Origin: Trissonchulus latispiculum | Lineage: Eukaryota > Nematoda > Enoplea > Enoplida > Ironidae | Assembly: GCA_030248195.1 (NCBI GenBank) | Contig: JASAND010000504.1 | Span: 1 to 64,000 of the forward strand | Reading direction: 5' to 3' | Length of the DNA stretch: 64,000 nt | Shown: positions 1-9,640 of the stretch, one piece after another | Layout of the letters: each line of letters opens with the position of its first letter | How positions within the stretch are numbered: position 1 is the stretch's first letter | Notes under the pieces: generated by a model | The model's database searches: none | What the model was told of the DNA's origin: nothing | The model's input: only the letters and a program-made list of their open reading frames with translations | Made by a program: the position numbers and the translations under genes

Positions 1-715
1 TCCTTATCGGGCGACATGGAAATGAACTGACGGTCGTTGGAGGTGAATTCGCGCAGATTCATCCCTGCTTTTGCGAATAGTGCCTTAGCTTGTTGATAAG
101 ACGAATGTGCTTCTGATGTGGTGTCGGCAATAAGAAAAATGTTGTCCATATAGATATTGGCTCGAATCCGATCAGACAGTGGACTTGGGTTCAGATCCAG
201 ATGGTGATTTATGGTATCTCCCGAGTAGATACGGAGAAGCTACTACGCCAAAGGGAATACGAGTGAAACGAAATTCCTCTGTGTTGTTCCGGTTCCAAGG
301 ATTTAGCAAATCATTGATCCAGAGGAATCTGACGCTATCCCTATCGATGCTCTGCAGCCCCGCAAGCAGAAAAGCTTTTTCTATGTCCGAGGTGATAGCA
401 ATTCTTGATAGACGAAACCGTAGTAGTAACCCCACAAGATCACATAAATAGTTGATTCCGGTGTGGATCAAATCATTCAGAGACAAGCCCCATTTCCGTT
501 TGTTTTAGAGCTAGCATCGTAAACAATACGAACTTTGGTTGTTCTTCGATCTTCTTTGATGACTGGAAGGTGAGCAATATAATGAACAATCGGAACGTCT
601 GGCTTTGTAGGTACCTTCTCTATCACCCTGCTGACCATTTGATTCTGGATGATTGTTACTATAGTTCATCTAGCGACCACCTAAGCTATGATTATTATTG
701 ACTGACTTCTCGCGA
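1..715 (-). pseudogene. BEL/Pao-type pol fragment (reverse transcriptase), left arm
   Basis: Antisense copy of part of a BEL/Pao-type reverse transcriptase. It is the mirror of 6430-7137 at very high identity, with a few substitutions and small indels. The readable piece (about 172-486) covers the palm region upstream of the active site, and the Tyr-Met-Asp-Asn box is present near 135-150. It is truncated by the window edge and broken, so no product is expected. It belongs to the left arm of the inverted duplication and is not an independent insertion. Confidence 0.8.
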
Positions 716-742
716 ACTTTCCACCTACGACCCTCCATTTTT

Positions 743-789
743 TGGTGCATCGGCCGAGGGAACGAACCCGGGCCTCCCGCGTGGCAAGC
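743..789 (-). other. tRNA-Gly(GCC) 3'-half-like sequence (left copy)
   Basis: On the - strand this reads as the anticodon loop, variable bases, T arm and acceptor 3' strand of a tRNA-Gly(GCC), ending in CCA followed by A residues. The T loop lacks the base expected at position 58, and two extra bases sit in the T stem compared with the right copy. No 5' half is present, so this is not a tRNA gene. Confidence 0.75.
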
Positions 790-1437
790 GGCTACTAGAG
801 CTGGCACGGCCTGATTTGGATGACCAGTCTGCAGATAAGGAGTTGATTTTACTGCTGCAGAATCAATCTCTGCTGTATATTCGTAAGATTTTTGATAAAA
901 CAGAGCCCTGAAAATTTAGGGAAAGCTCTTGAACTGGCTAGGTAAGAGGAGTACTCTCGCAAATTGTTTCCTAATCCTGAACAGTCTTCTGAGGTATCAC
1001 TGCTTAGGCAGGAGTTGAAAACCGTGCAAGAGCAAAATGGTAAGATTATGTCCGTCTGAAAAAGTTTCAAAAGCAGGAAGCGGTTGCAGCAGTGACGCTG
1101 CGCCAACAAACGCCGAGACTGTGCACGTCTTGCAAACTTGTAGCATACTGGAGAACCAGGTGCAGAGTCTTGGTCGTCAGGTGCAACACTTATCCGAACA
1201 GTTGGCAGCTCTCACTGCTACGGAGACGAGCGTAAAGCAGGTGGACCGCAGTAGTAGCGGTCAAAATTGCTATCACTGCGGTGGTAGTGGTCATTGGGCG
1301 GCGCATTGTCCAAACTATCGCACCAGCTCTAATTGTGCGGTAGGTGGTTCCGTATATGCGGGACCGTCTAGGTACTTCTGGTGCCGAAGGCACGTCTCGG
1401 GAGCCGCGTTAGAGGCCGTCGGGGAAACTAGCTTGCC
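790..1437 (+). pseudogene. Gypsy-type gag fragment, inverted copy
   Basis: Plus-oriented copy of the gag C-terminal half. It holds the end of the capsid-like region and a heptad-like linker. A CCHC zinc knuckle at 1268-1309 has spacing C-x2-C-x4-H-x4-C and would bind the element's RNA in a particle. A stop codon after the Met-Ser-Val near 1050 splits the frame. Downstream it runs straight into antisense RNase H sequence at about 1438, which is the palindrome breakpoint. It mirrors 5707-6350. Confidence 0.8.
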
Positions 1438-2048
1438 ACGCCTGTACACTACGTCAGTGATGTTATACTGACCAAGATCCATAGACCAACGAGCCAATCT
1501 ACCTTTCGGGTTCTTAATACTTCGGATCCACTGCAAAGGGTTATGGTCTGTTACCAGCTTAAACTCATGACCATAAAGACACGGTCTGAACTTGTCTTCT
1601 ACTGCCCAGTGCATGGCTAGTGTTTCCTTCTCTATGGTGGAATAATTCTGCTCACTGGGACGCAACCCTCTACTGGCATAGCATATAACTACTTCCTCTC
1701 CTTCTCTTTGCTGGGACAACACTGCCCCAAGGCCGCTGTCCGAAGCATCTGAATATACAATAAATGGCTGCGAAAAGTCCGGCCTGCGTAACAAGGGCTC
1801 GCTGGTCAGCACCCTCTTTACTGTTTCGAACGCTTTCTGACAATCAGTACTCCACCTGAACGGGACGTTCTTTCTCAGAAGCCTGGAGATGGGTTCAGTG
1901 ACACGATAGTAGGAAGCTAGACCAAGAAAACTTCGCGCTTCCTTAGTACTCCTCGGAGCGGTCAACTTACAGATAGCTTCGGTCTTGGCGGGATCGGGCT
2001 GGACGCCTTTGGCACTCACTAGATGTCCTAGGTACACTACCTGTAACT
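1438..2048 (-). pseudogene. Gypsy-type pol: RT C-terminus and RNase H
   Basis: Minus-strand continuation of the Gypsy pol that begins at 5640. It opens with the Tyr-Leu-Gly-His segment that follows the RT palm in Ty3/Gypsy elements. RNase H follows, with its first Asp in a Tyr-Ser-Asp-Ala-Ser motif, the catalytic Glu in Ser-Thr-Ile-Glu-Lys-Glu, and Thr-Asp-His-Asn-Pro-Leu. The frame then reads into reversed gag sequence, so the last RNase H Asp and the whole integrase are missing. It is separated from the rest of pol by the hAT-like insertion at 2057-3987. Confidence 0.88.
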
Positions 2049-2290
2049 GACAGAATCATACCTGGGCAGACTTTTCCTCGGACGGGGGGTGGAAATCCGG
2101 TGCGTTTTCCTCAAAATGGGTACTGTATGTTTTGGTGCGTAATTTGAGACCACAAGCCTTTATTTGAAAAGAAAAATAACACTGTGGACAGTCGATTGTC
2201 TACTTACAGTACGCTGTGGTCATTCAATTATTTAACCTAATGTCGGGGTATCTTTTAGGCATTTTTTCGGGGGGGGGAGCTTCCAGGGGG

Positions 2291-2698
2291 TAGTGTTTGA
2301 GGCCGGCCGCCGGCCGACGACTTTCGCTCGCTGGCCAGCGGCCGGCTACCGGCCGCCCGGCCGGCTGGCGGCCGGTGACGCCGGCCGGCCGCCGGCTGGG
2401 ATGCAAATCAACAGTCAGAAAGTTTAGAGCAACTATGTTTAAAATGAACTCCAAATTTGGTTTTTGTCTGGTTCGTGTAATCAGTGCACACTTCCAACTA
2501 CATTTTTCTAATATAACATCCGAAAAACAATATCTTAGTAGTCATTATAGCTACAATGTAAACTGCTCCAGGCCAGTAGCCGGCCGGCCTACGGGCTCAC
2601 CTTCCGCCGGCCGGCCGGCCGAATGGTACGGCCGGGCCGGCCTTTCGACTCTCCGGCCGGCGGCCGGCCGGTCAAACCCCGGTCGGCCTCAAACACTA
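2291..2698. mobile_element. GGCCGG-rich hAT-like MITE nested in 2057-3987
   Basis: Ends are TAGTGTTTGAGGCC and its inverse. Both subterminal regions are packed with GGCCGG repeats (2303-2398 and 2576-2690) around an AT-rich centre. The flanks CCAGGGGG and CACGGGGG match at 6 of 8 positions, a decayed 8-bp duplication. It is non-coding; open frames here are by-products of the repeat. Confidence 0.75.
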
Positions 2699-3461
2699 CA
2701 CGGGGGAAGAAACTTCGAGAGAAAGATTTTTGTAAAAATGAGTATTTTTTGGCGTATTTTGCACGTAGAGGCATTAAAAGTTCCCAAAAATACCAGGATT
2801 TAAGCAAAAATTAGCCATTTTAACGAAAAAAATCTCTGGGGAAGCCGGAAAATTTTTGAAACTGCCTGTTTTGACAAAAATTTGGGACCTCAAAAAATCC
2901 CGGGGGGGGGGCGATTACGGGGAGGGAAGGTCAATTTCGGGGGGTACCCGCCCCCCCCCAGTAAAAATAACCAGTAATCTTATGGAAACTAAGCATAGAA
3001 TGCATGAAAGTAACTACGGGGGGTCTGGGGGGCGGAGCTCCCCAGAAGTTGAAGAATTTTTGCAGTTAAGACTCCTCCCAGGAATTAATTTAGAGCATTT
3101 CCGCGACCAATTAATGAGGTATGTAAAGTATGGCCAATTTTTGGAATATCGTATGTTCGCCTATTTGCTTATAGCGCCTATTATATTCGCTTATATATAG
3201 CGAATATGGTATGTATTGTCAATTTTTTAATGGCTAAATCTGCAAGACTAGCAGGCTTCTGCTATATCTGCCTTTACTCTAATAAAATATTAGCTTGTCA
3301 GCTGTCGTAGCAGTCAACAATGAGTAAGAATACAGACAGGCGGTATCTGGAGGCGTAGCTCCCAGTAGAAAATTTTTTAAAATATCAGGTTTGAAACAAT
3401 TTTTCCAGCAACTTTTGCACAATGTCTCTTCTCGTTGAGGTTGAAGCTTAAATCTAACTGT

Positions 3462-3735
3462 GTCAGGCTTGCGTCAGAGCAATTTTTACTTGCGTTCGGT
3501 GCGTCACAGGCCGAATCTGGTGCGTCGGTAAGCCAAATTCGCTGCGTCAGAGGACGAATCCGGTGCGTCGGTAAACCAAATTCGGTGCGTCAGAGGATGA
3601 ATCCGGTGCGTCGGTAAGGCCATTTCGGTGCGTCAGAGGCCGAATCCGGTGCGTCGATAAGCCAAATTCGGTGCGGCAGAGGACGAATCCGGTGCGTCGG
3701 TAAGCCAAATTCGGTGCGCAGATAGGTCAAATCAG
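3462..3735. repeat. Tandem repeat, unit about 39 bp, GGTGCGTC motif
   Basis: About six imperfect units alternate GGTGCGTCGGTAAGCC with GGTGCGTCAGAGGACG. The GGTGCGT word also occurs near both ends of the enclosing hAT-like element (about 2099, 2132, 3883, 3924), so the array looks like an amplified subterminal motif. Confidence 0.85.
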
Positions 3736-3995
3736 TTGCGCGCTTGCATGCTAACAAATTTGGTTTGTACACAAGTCAAAACTGTGTGGAGATTGAAGAA
3801 ACTAATTTGTGGCAACAGATGGGTAAATAAGTTAAATTTTGCTTCGCGTCCAAATCTTCAAAAAATCATGTAGGTATCATTTTGGTGCGTCAATTCTTCC
3901 AAGAAATCATATAGGTATCATTTCGGTGCGTATGTGGGACCTGGGGTGGCCACCCCCCGTCCACCCCCCCCCCATTGCCCAGGTGTGGACAGAAT

Positions 3996-5640
3996 GAGCA
4001 TTTCTTTCCCTTGAGCTTGAGGTTTGCCGACCTCAACCGCTCTAGGACCTCGCGAAGCCTAACCAAATGTTCCTCAAATGTTTCCGAAAAGTTAATGATG
4101 TCATCAATATAGACTAAACAGATTTTGCTAGTCAACCCACTAAGAACAAACTGCATCATCCGTTGGAACGTCGCTGCCGCATTACACAGCCCAAACGGCA
4201 TGACGTTGAACTGGTAGAGACCGTTCTGGCAGACAAAGGCTGTTTTCTCCTTGTCCTTCTCCGCCATGGGTATTTGCCAATAGCCTGAGCGTAGATCTAA
4301 GCTGGTGAAATACTTAGCGGACCCTAAAGTATCCAGCGATTCATCGATCCGAGGTATAGGATGAGAGTCTTTTACCGTGACAGCATTAAGACGACGGATT
4401 TCTATGCAAAACCTGCCACTACCATCCTTCTTCTTTACAATAACTATGGGAGAAGCCCATGGGCTAGTACTCGGACTAATGATAGCGCGTTCTAGCATGC
4501 TCTGAATATTTTCCTCAATTACCTTCTTCCTAGATTCGGGCTCGCGGTAGTGTTGCTGCTTTATCGGTTGAGCCGATGTGGTCTCGATACGATGCTTTAT
4601 GACATTGGTCAAACCCATGTCATGATCTCCCGTTGAAAACCTATCAGAATACTCCGTAAGGAGTTGAACCAGCTGATCGTATTCCTGCGGCGACAATTGA
4701 GCCTTGGCATTACTTAAATTTACTCCTAAAGGTATCATTGGGTTCGACGGGGCTGAAACCGGGTCATTATTAGTCGTTGAGGCAGAGTTCACTGCGTTGC
4801 AGGAAAGAATATCCGCTTTAACCGCGCTAACTCCCAAATGAGCAGACGCTGTGCCGACTGTCAGTCCACGGTGCAGAAATAGTTCTGCGTTTGTGGGGTT
4901 CGCTAAGCGCAAAGGAATGTGCCTGTTCCGAGAGACGACACATCTGCCCAGCAAGAATTGCTGCTTGGAATCAGAGAAATTTGGAACAATAGGTTCCACA
5001 AGCAGACTATTGGAAACTCCGGTTACTCGCCGAGTAATTACACCGGCGGCCAAAGTTTCAGAAAAAGGGGGTAGCACAAGGTCATTAGAAAGTACAACTT
5101 GACTGGTTTCGTTACCAATACGAGAGGAACTGCGGATTTTAGAATTCGGAAGTTTGATACTGCCATCGAACCTAGCTAGCAACTTAGTATTTTTGGTAAG
5201 AGTTCCCTCTTCGAAATTGACAATTACCTTGTGTTTCCCCAGAAATGACGCTCCCAGAATACAGTCTATGGTCGTATTTTCAACAACTAAGAAAACAACC
5301 TCAAATTTCTCGCCTGAAAGTGCCACGCGGGATTTGCAAGAACCTAATACTTTAAGCGGACTGCCTGTCACACTCTGGGGCGTGCTGCTACAGGGGGTCA
5401 GAGGTAGCCTTGAAACTTTTTCCCAAAAAGACCTACTAATTATACTAGGGCCGGAACCCGTGTCTACCAAAGCTTTACAGAAAATACCATTTACATACGT
5501 GTTAACAAAAACAGGATAGGATGCGGCAGAAAACGACGAACAAGAAGCCATGTGCTGAGGCTTAAAATTATGAACAATCTCAGATTCTAACACCAAACTA
5601 CTGTCAAAACTATCTACACTAACATTAGGAACAGAGAATG
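3996..5640 (-). pseudogene. Gypsy-type pol: protease and reverse transcriptase
   Basis: Read on the - strand, the retropepsin motif Val-Asp-Thr-Gly-Ser-Gly is at 5451-5468. A linker follows, then a complete-looking Ty3/Gypsy RT fingers and palm domain with the Tyr-Ile-Asp-Asp active site near 4103-4114. The frame is open for about 550 codons, the longest coding stretch in the window. The domain order PR-RT, followed by RNase H beyond the insertion, is standard for this family. It ends at the hAT-like insertion; integrase is lost at the palindrome breakpoint, so the element cannot move by itself. Confidence 0.93.
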
Positions 5641-5706
5641 AAAAATTCTAATTCTGTACAAACGAATCACAAGGGCTAAACCCAACTCCATCCCGGGCAG
5701 GCGCAG

Positions 5707-6350
5707 GGCAAGCTAGTTTCCCCGACGGCCTCTAACGCGGCCTCGAGACGTGCCTCTGGCACCAGAAGTACCTAGACGGTCCCGCATATACGTGGAACCA
5801 CCTACCGCACAATTAGAGCTGGTGCGATAGTTTGGACAATGCGCCGCCCAATGACCACTACCACCGCAGTGATAGCAATTTTGACCGCTACTACTGCGGT
5901 CCACCTGCTTTACGCTCGTCTCCGTAGCAGTGAGAGCTGCCAACTGTTCGGATAAGTGTTGCACCTGACGACCAAGACTCTGCACCTGGTTCTCCAGTAT
6001 GCTACAAGTTTGCAAGACGTGCACAGTCTCGGCGTTTGTTGGCGCAGTCACCGCTGCAACCGCTTCCTGCTTTTGAAACTTTTCTTAGACGGACATAATC
6101 TTACCATTTTGCTCTTGCACGGTTTTCAACTCCTGCCTAAGCAGTGATACCTCAGAAGACTGTTCAGGATTAGGAAACAATTTGCGAGAGTACTCCTCTT
6201 TCCTAGCCAGTTCAAGAGCTTTCCCTAAATTTTCAGGGCTCTGTTTTATCAAAATCTTACGAATATACGGCAGAGATTGATTCTGCAGCAGTAAAATCAA
6301 CTCCTTATCTGCAGACTGGTCATCCAAATCAGGCCGTGCCAGCTCTAGTA
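5707..6350 (-). pseudogene. Gypsy-type gag C-terminal half, right copy
   Basis: The minus frame 6399-6085 encodes the end of a retrotransposon capsid-like domain (Leu/Ala-rich helices). It continues after an in-frame TAA near 6080 into 6051-5713, which holds a C-x2-C-x4-H-x4-C zinc knuckle and an Arg-Gly-rich tail. It lies upstream of the protease-RT frame, as expected for gag. The N-terminal part of gag is absent: the sequence joins a tRNA-like segment and then BEL pol in the opposite direction. It is mirrored at 790-1437. Confidence 0.85.
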
Positions 6351-6353
6351 GCC

Positions 6354-6398
6354 GCTTGCCACGCGGGAGGCCCGGGTTCGTTCCCGGCCGATGCACCA
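6354..6398 (+). other. tRNA-Gly(GCC) 3' half with CCA, between BEL pol and Gypsy gag
   Basis: The 45 bases match the anticodon loop (TTGCCAC), variable region, T arm and acceptor strand of metazoan tRNA-Gly(GCC), and end in CCA plus oligo(A). The T loop has one base fewer than the canonical TTCGATT. The missing base corresponds to A58, which carries m1A in mature tRNA. On the - strand the segment starts TGGTGCATCGG and precedes gag, the position of a primer-binding site. It is however far longer than the usual 18 nt. It could also be a tailed tRNA-fragment retropseudogene. Confidence 0.8.
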
Positions 6399-6429
6399 AA
6401 AAATGGAGGGTCGTAGGTGGAAAGTTCGC

Positions 6430-9400
6430 GAGAAGTCAGTCAATAATAATCATAGCTTAGGTGGTCGCTAGATGAACTATAGTAACAATCATCCAGAATC
6501 AAATGGTCAGCAGGGTGATAGAGAAGGTACCTACAAAGCCAGACGTTCCGATTGTTCATTATATTGCTCACCTTCCAGTCATCAAAGAAGATCGAAGAAC
6601 AACCAAAGTTCGTATTGTTTACGATGCTAGCTCTAAAACAAACGGAAATGGCTTGTCTCTGAATGATTTGATCCACACCGGAATCAACTATTTATGTGAT
6701 CTTGTGGGGTTACTACTACGGTTTCGTCTATCAAGAATTGCTATCACCTCGGACATAGAAAAAGCTTTTCTGCAAGTGGGGTTGCAGAGTATCGATAGGG
6801 ATAGCGTCAGATTCCTTTGGATCAATGATTTGCTAAATCCTTGGAACCGGAACAACACAGAGGAATTTCGTTTCACTCGTATTCCCTTTGGAGTAGTAGC
6901 TTCTCCGTATCTACTGGGAGATACCATAAATCACCATCTGGATCTGAACCCAAGTCCACTGTCTGATCGGATTCGAGCCAATATCTATATGGACAACATT
7001 TTTCTTATTGCCGACACCACATCAGAAGCACATTCGTCTTATCAACAAGCTAAGGCACTATTCGCAAAAGCAGGGATGAATCTGCGCGAATTCACCTCCA
7101 ACGACCGTCAGTTCATTTCCATGTCGCCCGATAAGGACAAGGTTACAGATATCAAGGTTAAGGTCCTCGGCATCACCTGGGACACCTATCATGATGCCAT
7201 ATCAGCCAAAGAAGTTCCCGAATTTGAAGGCCCTGCAACTAAAAGGGAAATTTTGAAGTATATAGCAAAGCTTTTTGATCCTCTCGGGCTGCTTTGCCTA
7301 GTGTCCATAAAAGGAAAGATTCTGTTACAAACGCTATGGAAGGACAAGGTCGGCTGGGATACCCCAGTTACACAGGAGCACTGTAAAGTTTGGTCCGACA
7401 TCGCATCGGCAATTTGAAGTGCCTCATTGATTCAGCTGCCACGAAGATTCAATTTCTGCCAGCCACACCAATTCGATCTTGTGTACTTCACAGATGCATT
7501 AGTCAGGTGGCCTATGCTGCAACTGTCTATTTGTGTCAGACTTATCCTCGTAAAGACAGTAACCTACTCTTCGCTAAAGCCAGAATGGCACCGCTGAAGC
7601 CAAGAATGACCTTACTACGCCTGGAACTCTTGGAATCGGAACACGTCTGCTTCAGTTCATAGAGAAGGCATTACCAGTCTTGCCCAAGTCAAAGTTTCTG
7701 TTCACTGATTCACAGATATCCTTACAGTGGATTTGCTCAAGCAAGGACCTGGAACCGTACGTGGTAAGAAGGGTCAATGAGGTTAGAACAGCAAGTGGTA
7801 TTCAATTTGGGCACGTGCCCTCCAAACAAAACCCAGCGGATTTAACAACTACAGGAATTCGCGATAAAGACATTTCCTCACACCTACACAGTGAAGCATT
7901 GTGGTTCAAAGGCCCCTCTTGGCTGAACTCACAAAATTCACAATGGCCCCAACTGGTTCACTGTGTACCCGATACTACAGTAGTTCTTCCATTTGCAGAA
8001 GTTCCCGCCACTGTATTGTCAGCTCAGATCAACCCGAAAATCCGGTACCCGTTCAATATTGATATAGAAAAAATTTTGAGCTTGGGAAAGTTGCTACGGG
8101 TAACGGGTTACTGTTTGCGGTTTGTTGAGTGGTGCAAACTGCAACCAGTTCCCTCATCCAGAGATATCACTCCACCAGAACTGCAGAAAGCCAGAAGATT
8201 GTGGATAATCGCTATTCAAGCGGAATTTGAGGAAGATAAGGCTTCGCTATCCAGTGGAAGGCCGACCCAATTTACAAGGCAGCTAGATTTGGCACTTACT
8301 GACGGCATTCTAAGATGTAGTGGAAAAATCGCAAACGCCATGATAGATGACGACGCCAAATTTTCTGTCCTCATCCCAAGAAATTCTCCTTTCACCAATC
8401 TGGTGATTATGGCTGCTCATGACAGAGTCCACCATTTTGGCGCCAGAGCGACTTTGGCAGAAGTTAGATAGAAAGCAGTATTAGATTCCCCAAAGACTTT
8501 GTCAGGTAAAGAAAGCAATTAGATCATGCTATGTTAAAGAACGGAGGGTGGTACATTAAAGCCTACGAAGATGGCCCCTCTGCCTAAGGAAAGGCTCAGA
8601 ATATCACCTGCGTTCACCTATACAGGGATTGACTATCTGGGCCCCCTATACATCAAGAGTTTTCGTGGCCAATGCTTTGAGAAACGGTAGATTTGTATAT
8701 TTACCTGTCTGTCCACCCGCGCTGTTCATCTAGAATTGGTTGCGGATTGCACAGCGAAATCAGCTATCAATGCCATAAAACGTTTTGTTGCACACTGCGG
8801 ATGCCCTAAATGGTTTTGGTCGGACAATGCAACACAGTTCAAGAAATCCGCCAGTATCCTAAGCAACATTTGGAGGAAGGGCAATGCACTTAAAGACCTA
8901 GAGAGCTACGTCGCTGATAAGGTGATCGCCTGGAAGTTCTTGCCTGAGGGATCTCTCTGGTGTGGAGGATTCTATGAAAGGCTAATCGGATTGGTCAAGA
9001 GGTTTATGGCGCTCTAGGATTTCCAAAGATTGACTTCGTACGTTGGTCTGTGAAACCGAAGAAACTTTGATCTCCCGCGCCCTGTTGAAGGCATCTCCAG
9101 ATTTCAAAGATGGCAAAGTCTTAATACCGGCGAGTTTTATTGCTCCAGCTACTCGCCTAACGATTAGGTATGGACTGCTGCCAGGCTCTGAAAGCAGTAG
9201 CGAACCCAATGAAACGCCGGGATCTGAAGGAGCCCTAATTGACTACTACAATATTAATCAGGAGAAGCTGAGCAGCTTCTGGTCGCAATGGAAAACATTG
9301 TACCTTCAAGAGCTACGGGAAGCTCAGACTATCTAGTTCAGAAAAAAAGAAGCGAAAAACCCTGGAAGCCTACGCTTAACCAAGTTTACCTGGTGAAAGG

Positions 9401-9560
9401 CCCTACACCTAGAAATACCTGGATCATGGCAAGGGTAATATAGTTTCTACCGTCAGCAGATAACGAAGTGCGCTTTGTTCGCCTACAGTTTCCCAGCAGT
9501 TCCTGCTCTCGCAGAGGAGTCAAGGATTTGGTGCCGCTAGAAATGGAAGATCAGGAAAAT
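6430..9560 (+). pseudogene. BEL/Pao-type pol (RT, RNase H, integrase), frameshifted
   Basis: Plus-strand polyprotein of a BEL/Pao retrotransposon. RT occupies 6503-7417, with Val-Tyr-Asp-Ala-Ser and an active site Tyr-Met-Asp-Asn (6986-6997) in which the second Asp is replaced. A stop and frame change follow, then RNase H (7430-7860: Thr-Asp-Ser-Gln and the family's His-Val-Pro-Ser-Lys-Gln-Asn-Pro-Ala-Asp). The integrase N-terminus lies near 8400-8540. The integrase core is at 8736-9017, with Ser-Asp-Asn-Ala-Thr-Gln-Phe and a conserved Glu. The DUF5641-like C-terminus runs to about 9560. Several frameshifts and stops make it dead. No protease, gag or LTR of this element was found. Confidence 0.9.
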
Positions 9561-9640
9561 ATAAAAAAGGCTAAAAAAGCGAAATTTTCTGAAGAAAAGA
9601 ATTTAAATTTTAGCTATTGCCGCCCGGGAAGATTGTTAAA

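Larger units (their letters stand above)
1..1437. repeat. Left arm of a large inverted duplication
   Basis: Base 1 pairs with 7137 and base 1437 with 5707. Both arms carry the same series: BEL pol fragment, tRNA-Gly 3' half, truncated Gypsy gag. The copies differ by scattered substitutions and short indels (for example two extra bases in the left tRNA segment). The left arm continues beyond the window. The inner breakpoint shows shared bases GGCAAGCTAG between the RNase H sequence and the gag arm. Confidence 0.9.
2057..3987. mobile_element. hAT-like non-autonomous element inserted in Gypsy pol
   Basis: A 1931-bp insertion splits the Gypsy pol exactly between the Cys-Ser-Phe-Cys and Tyr-Leu-Gly-His codons. 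It is flanked by a perfect 8-bp duplication GACAGAAT (2049-2056 and 3988-3995). Its termini are inverted: CATACCTGGGCA at the left and, on the other strand, CACACCTGGGCA at the right. Eight-bp duplications with short termini starting CA are typical of hAT elements. No transposase reading frame is visible. It contains a second element (2291-2698), long G and C runs, and a 39-bp tandem array. Confidence 0.88.
5707..7137. repeat. Right arm of the large inverted duplication
   Basis: Reverse complement of 1-1437. The spacer between the arms (1438-5706) is single-copy Gypsy pol plus the hAT-like insertion. The BEL pol continues beyond this arm to about 9560, so the right side is the parental arrangement as far as this window shows. 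Confidence 0.9.

Noticed and set aside
2297..2803. 168-residue plus frame rich in Gly, Arg, Pro
   Set aside because: It is a translation of the GGCCGG repeat in a MITE; the opposite strand gives similar frames.
6354..6398. Functional tRNA gene
   Set aside because: The 5' half and A box are absent, CCA is encoded, and a T-loop base is missing.
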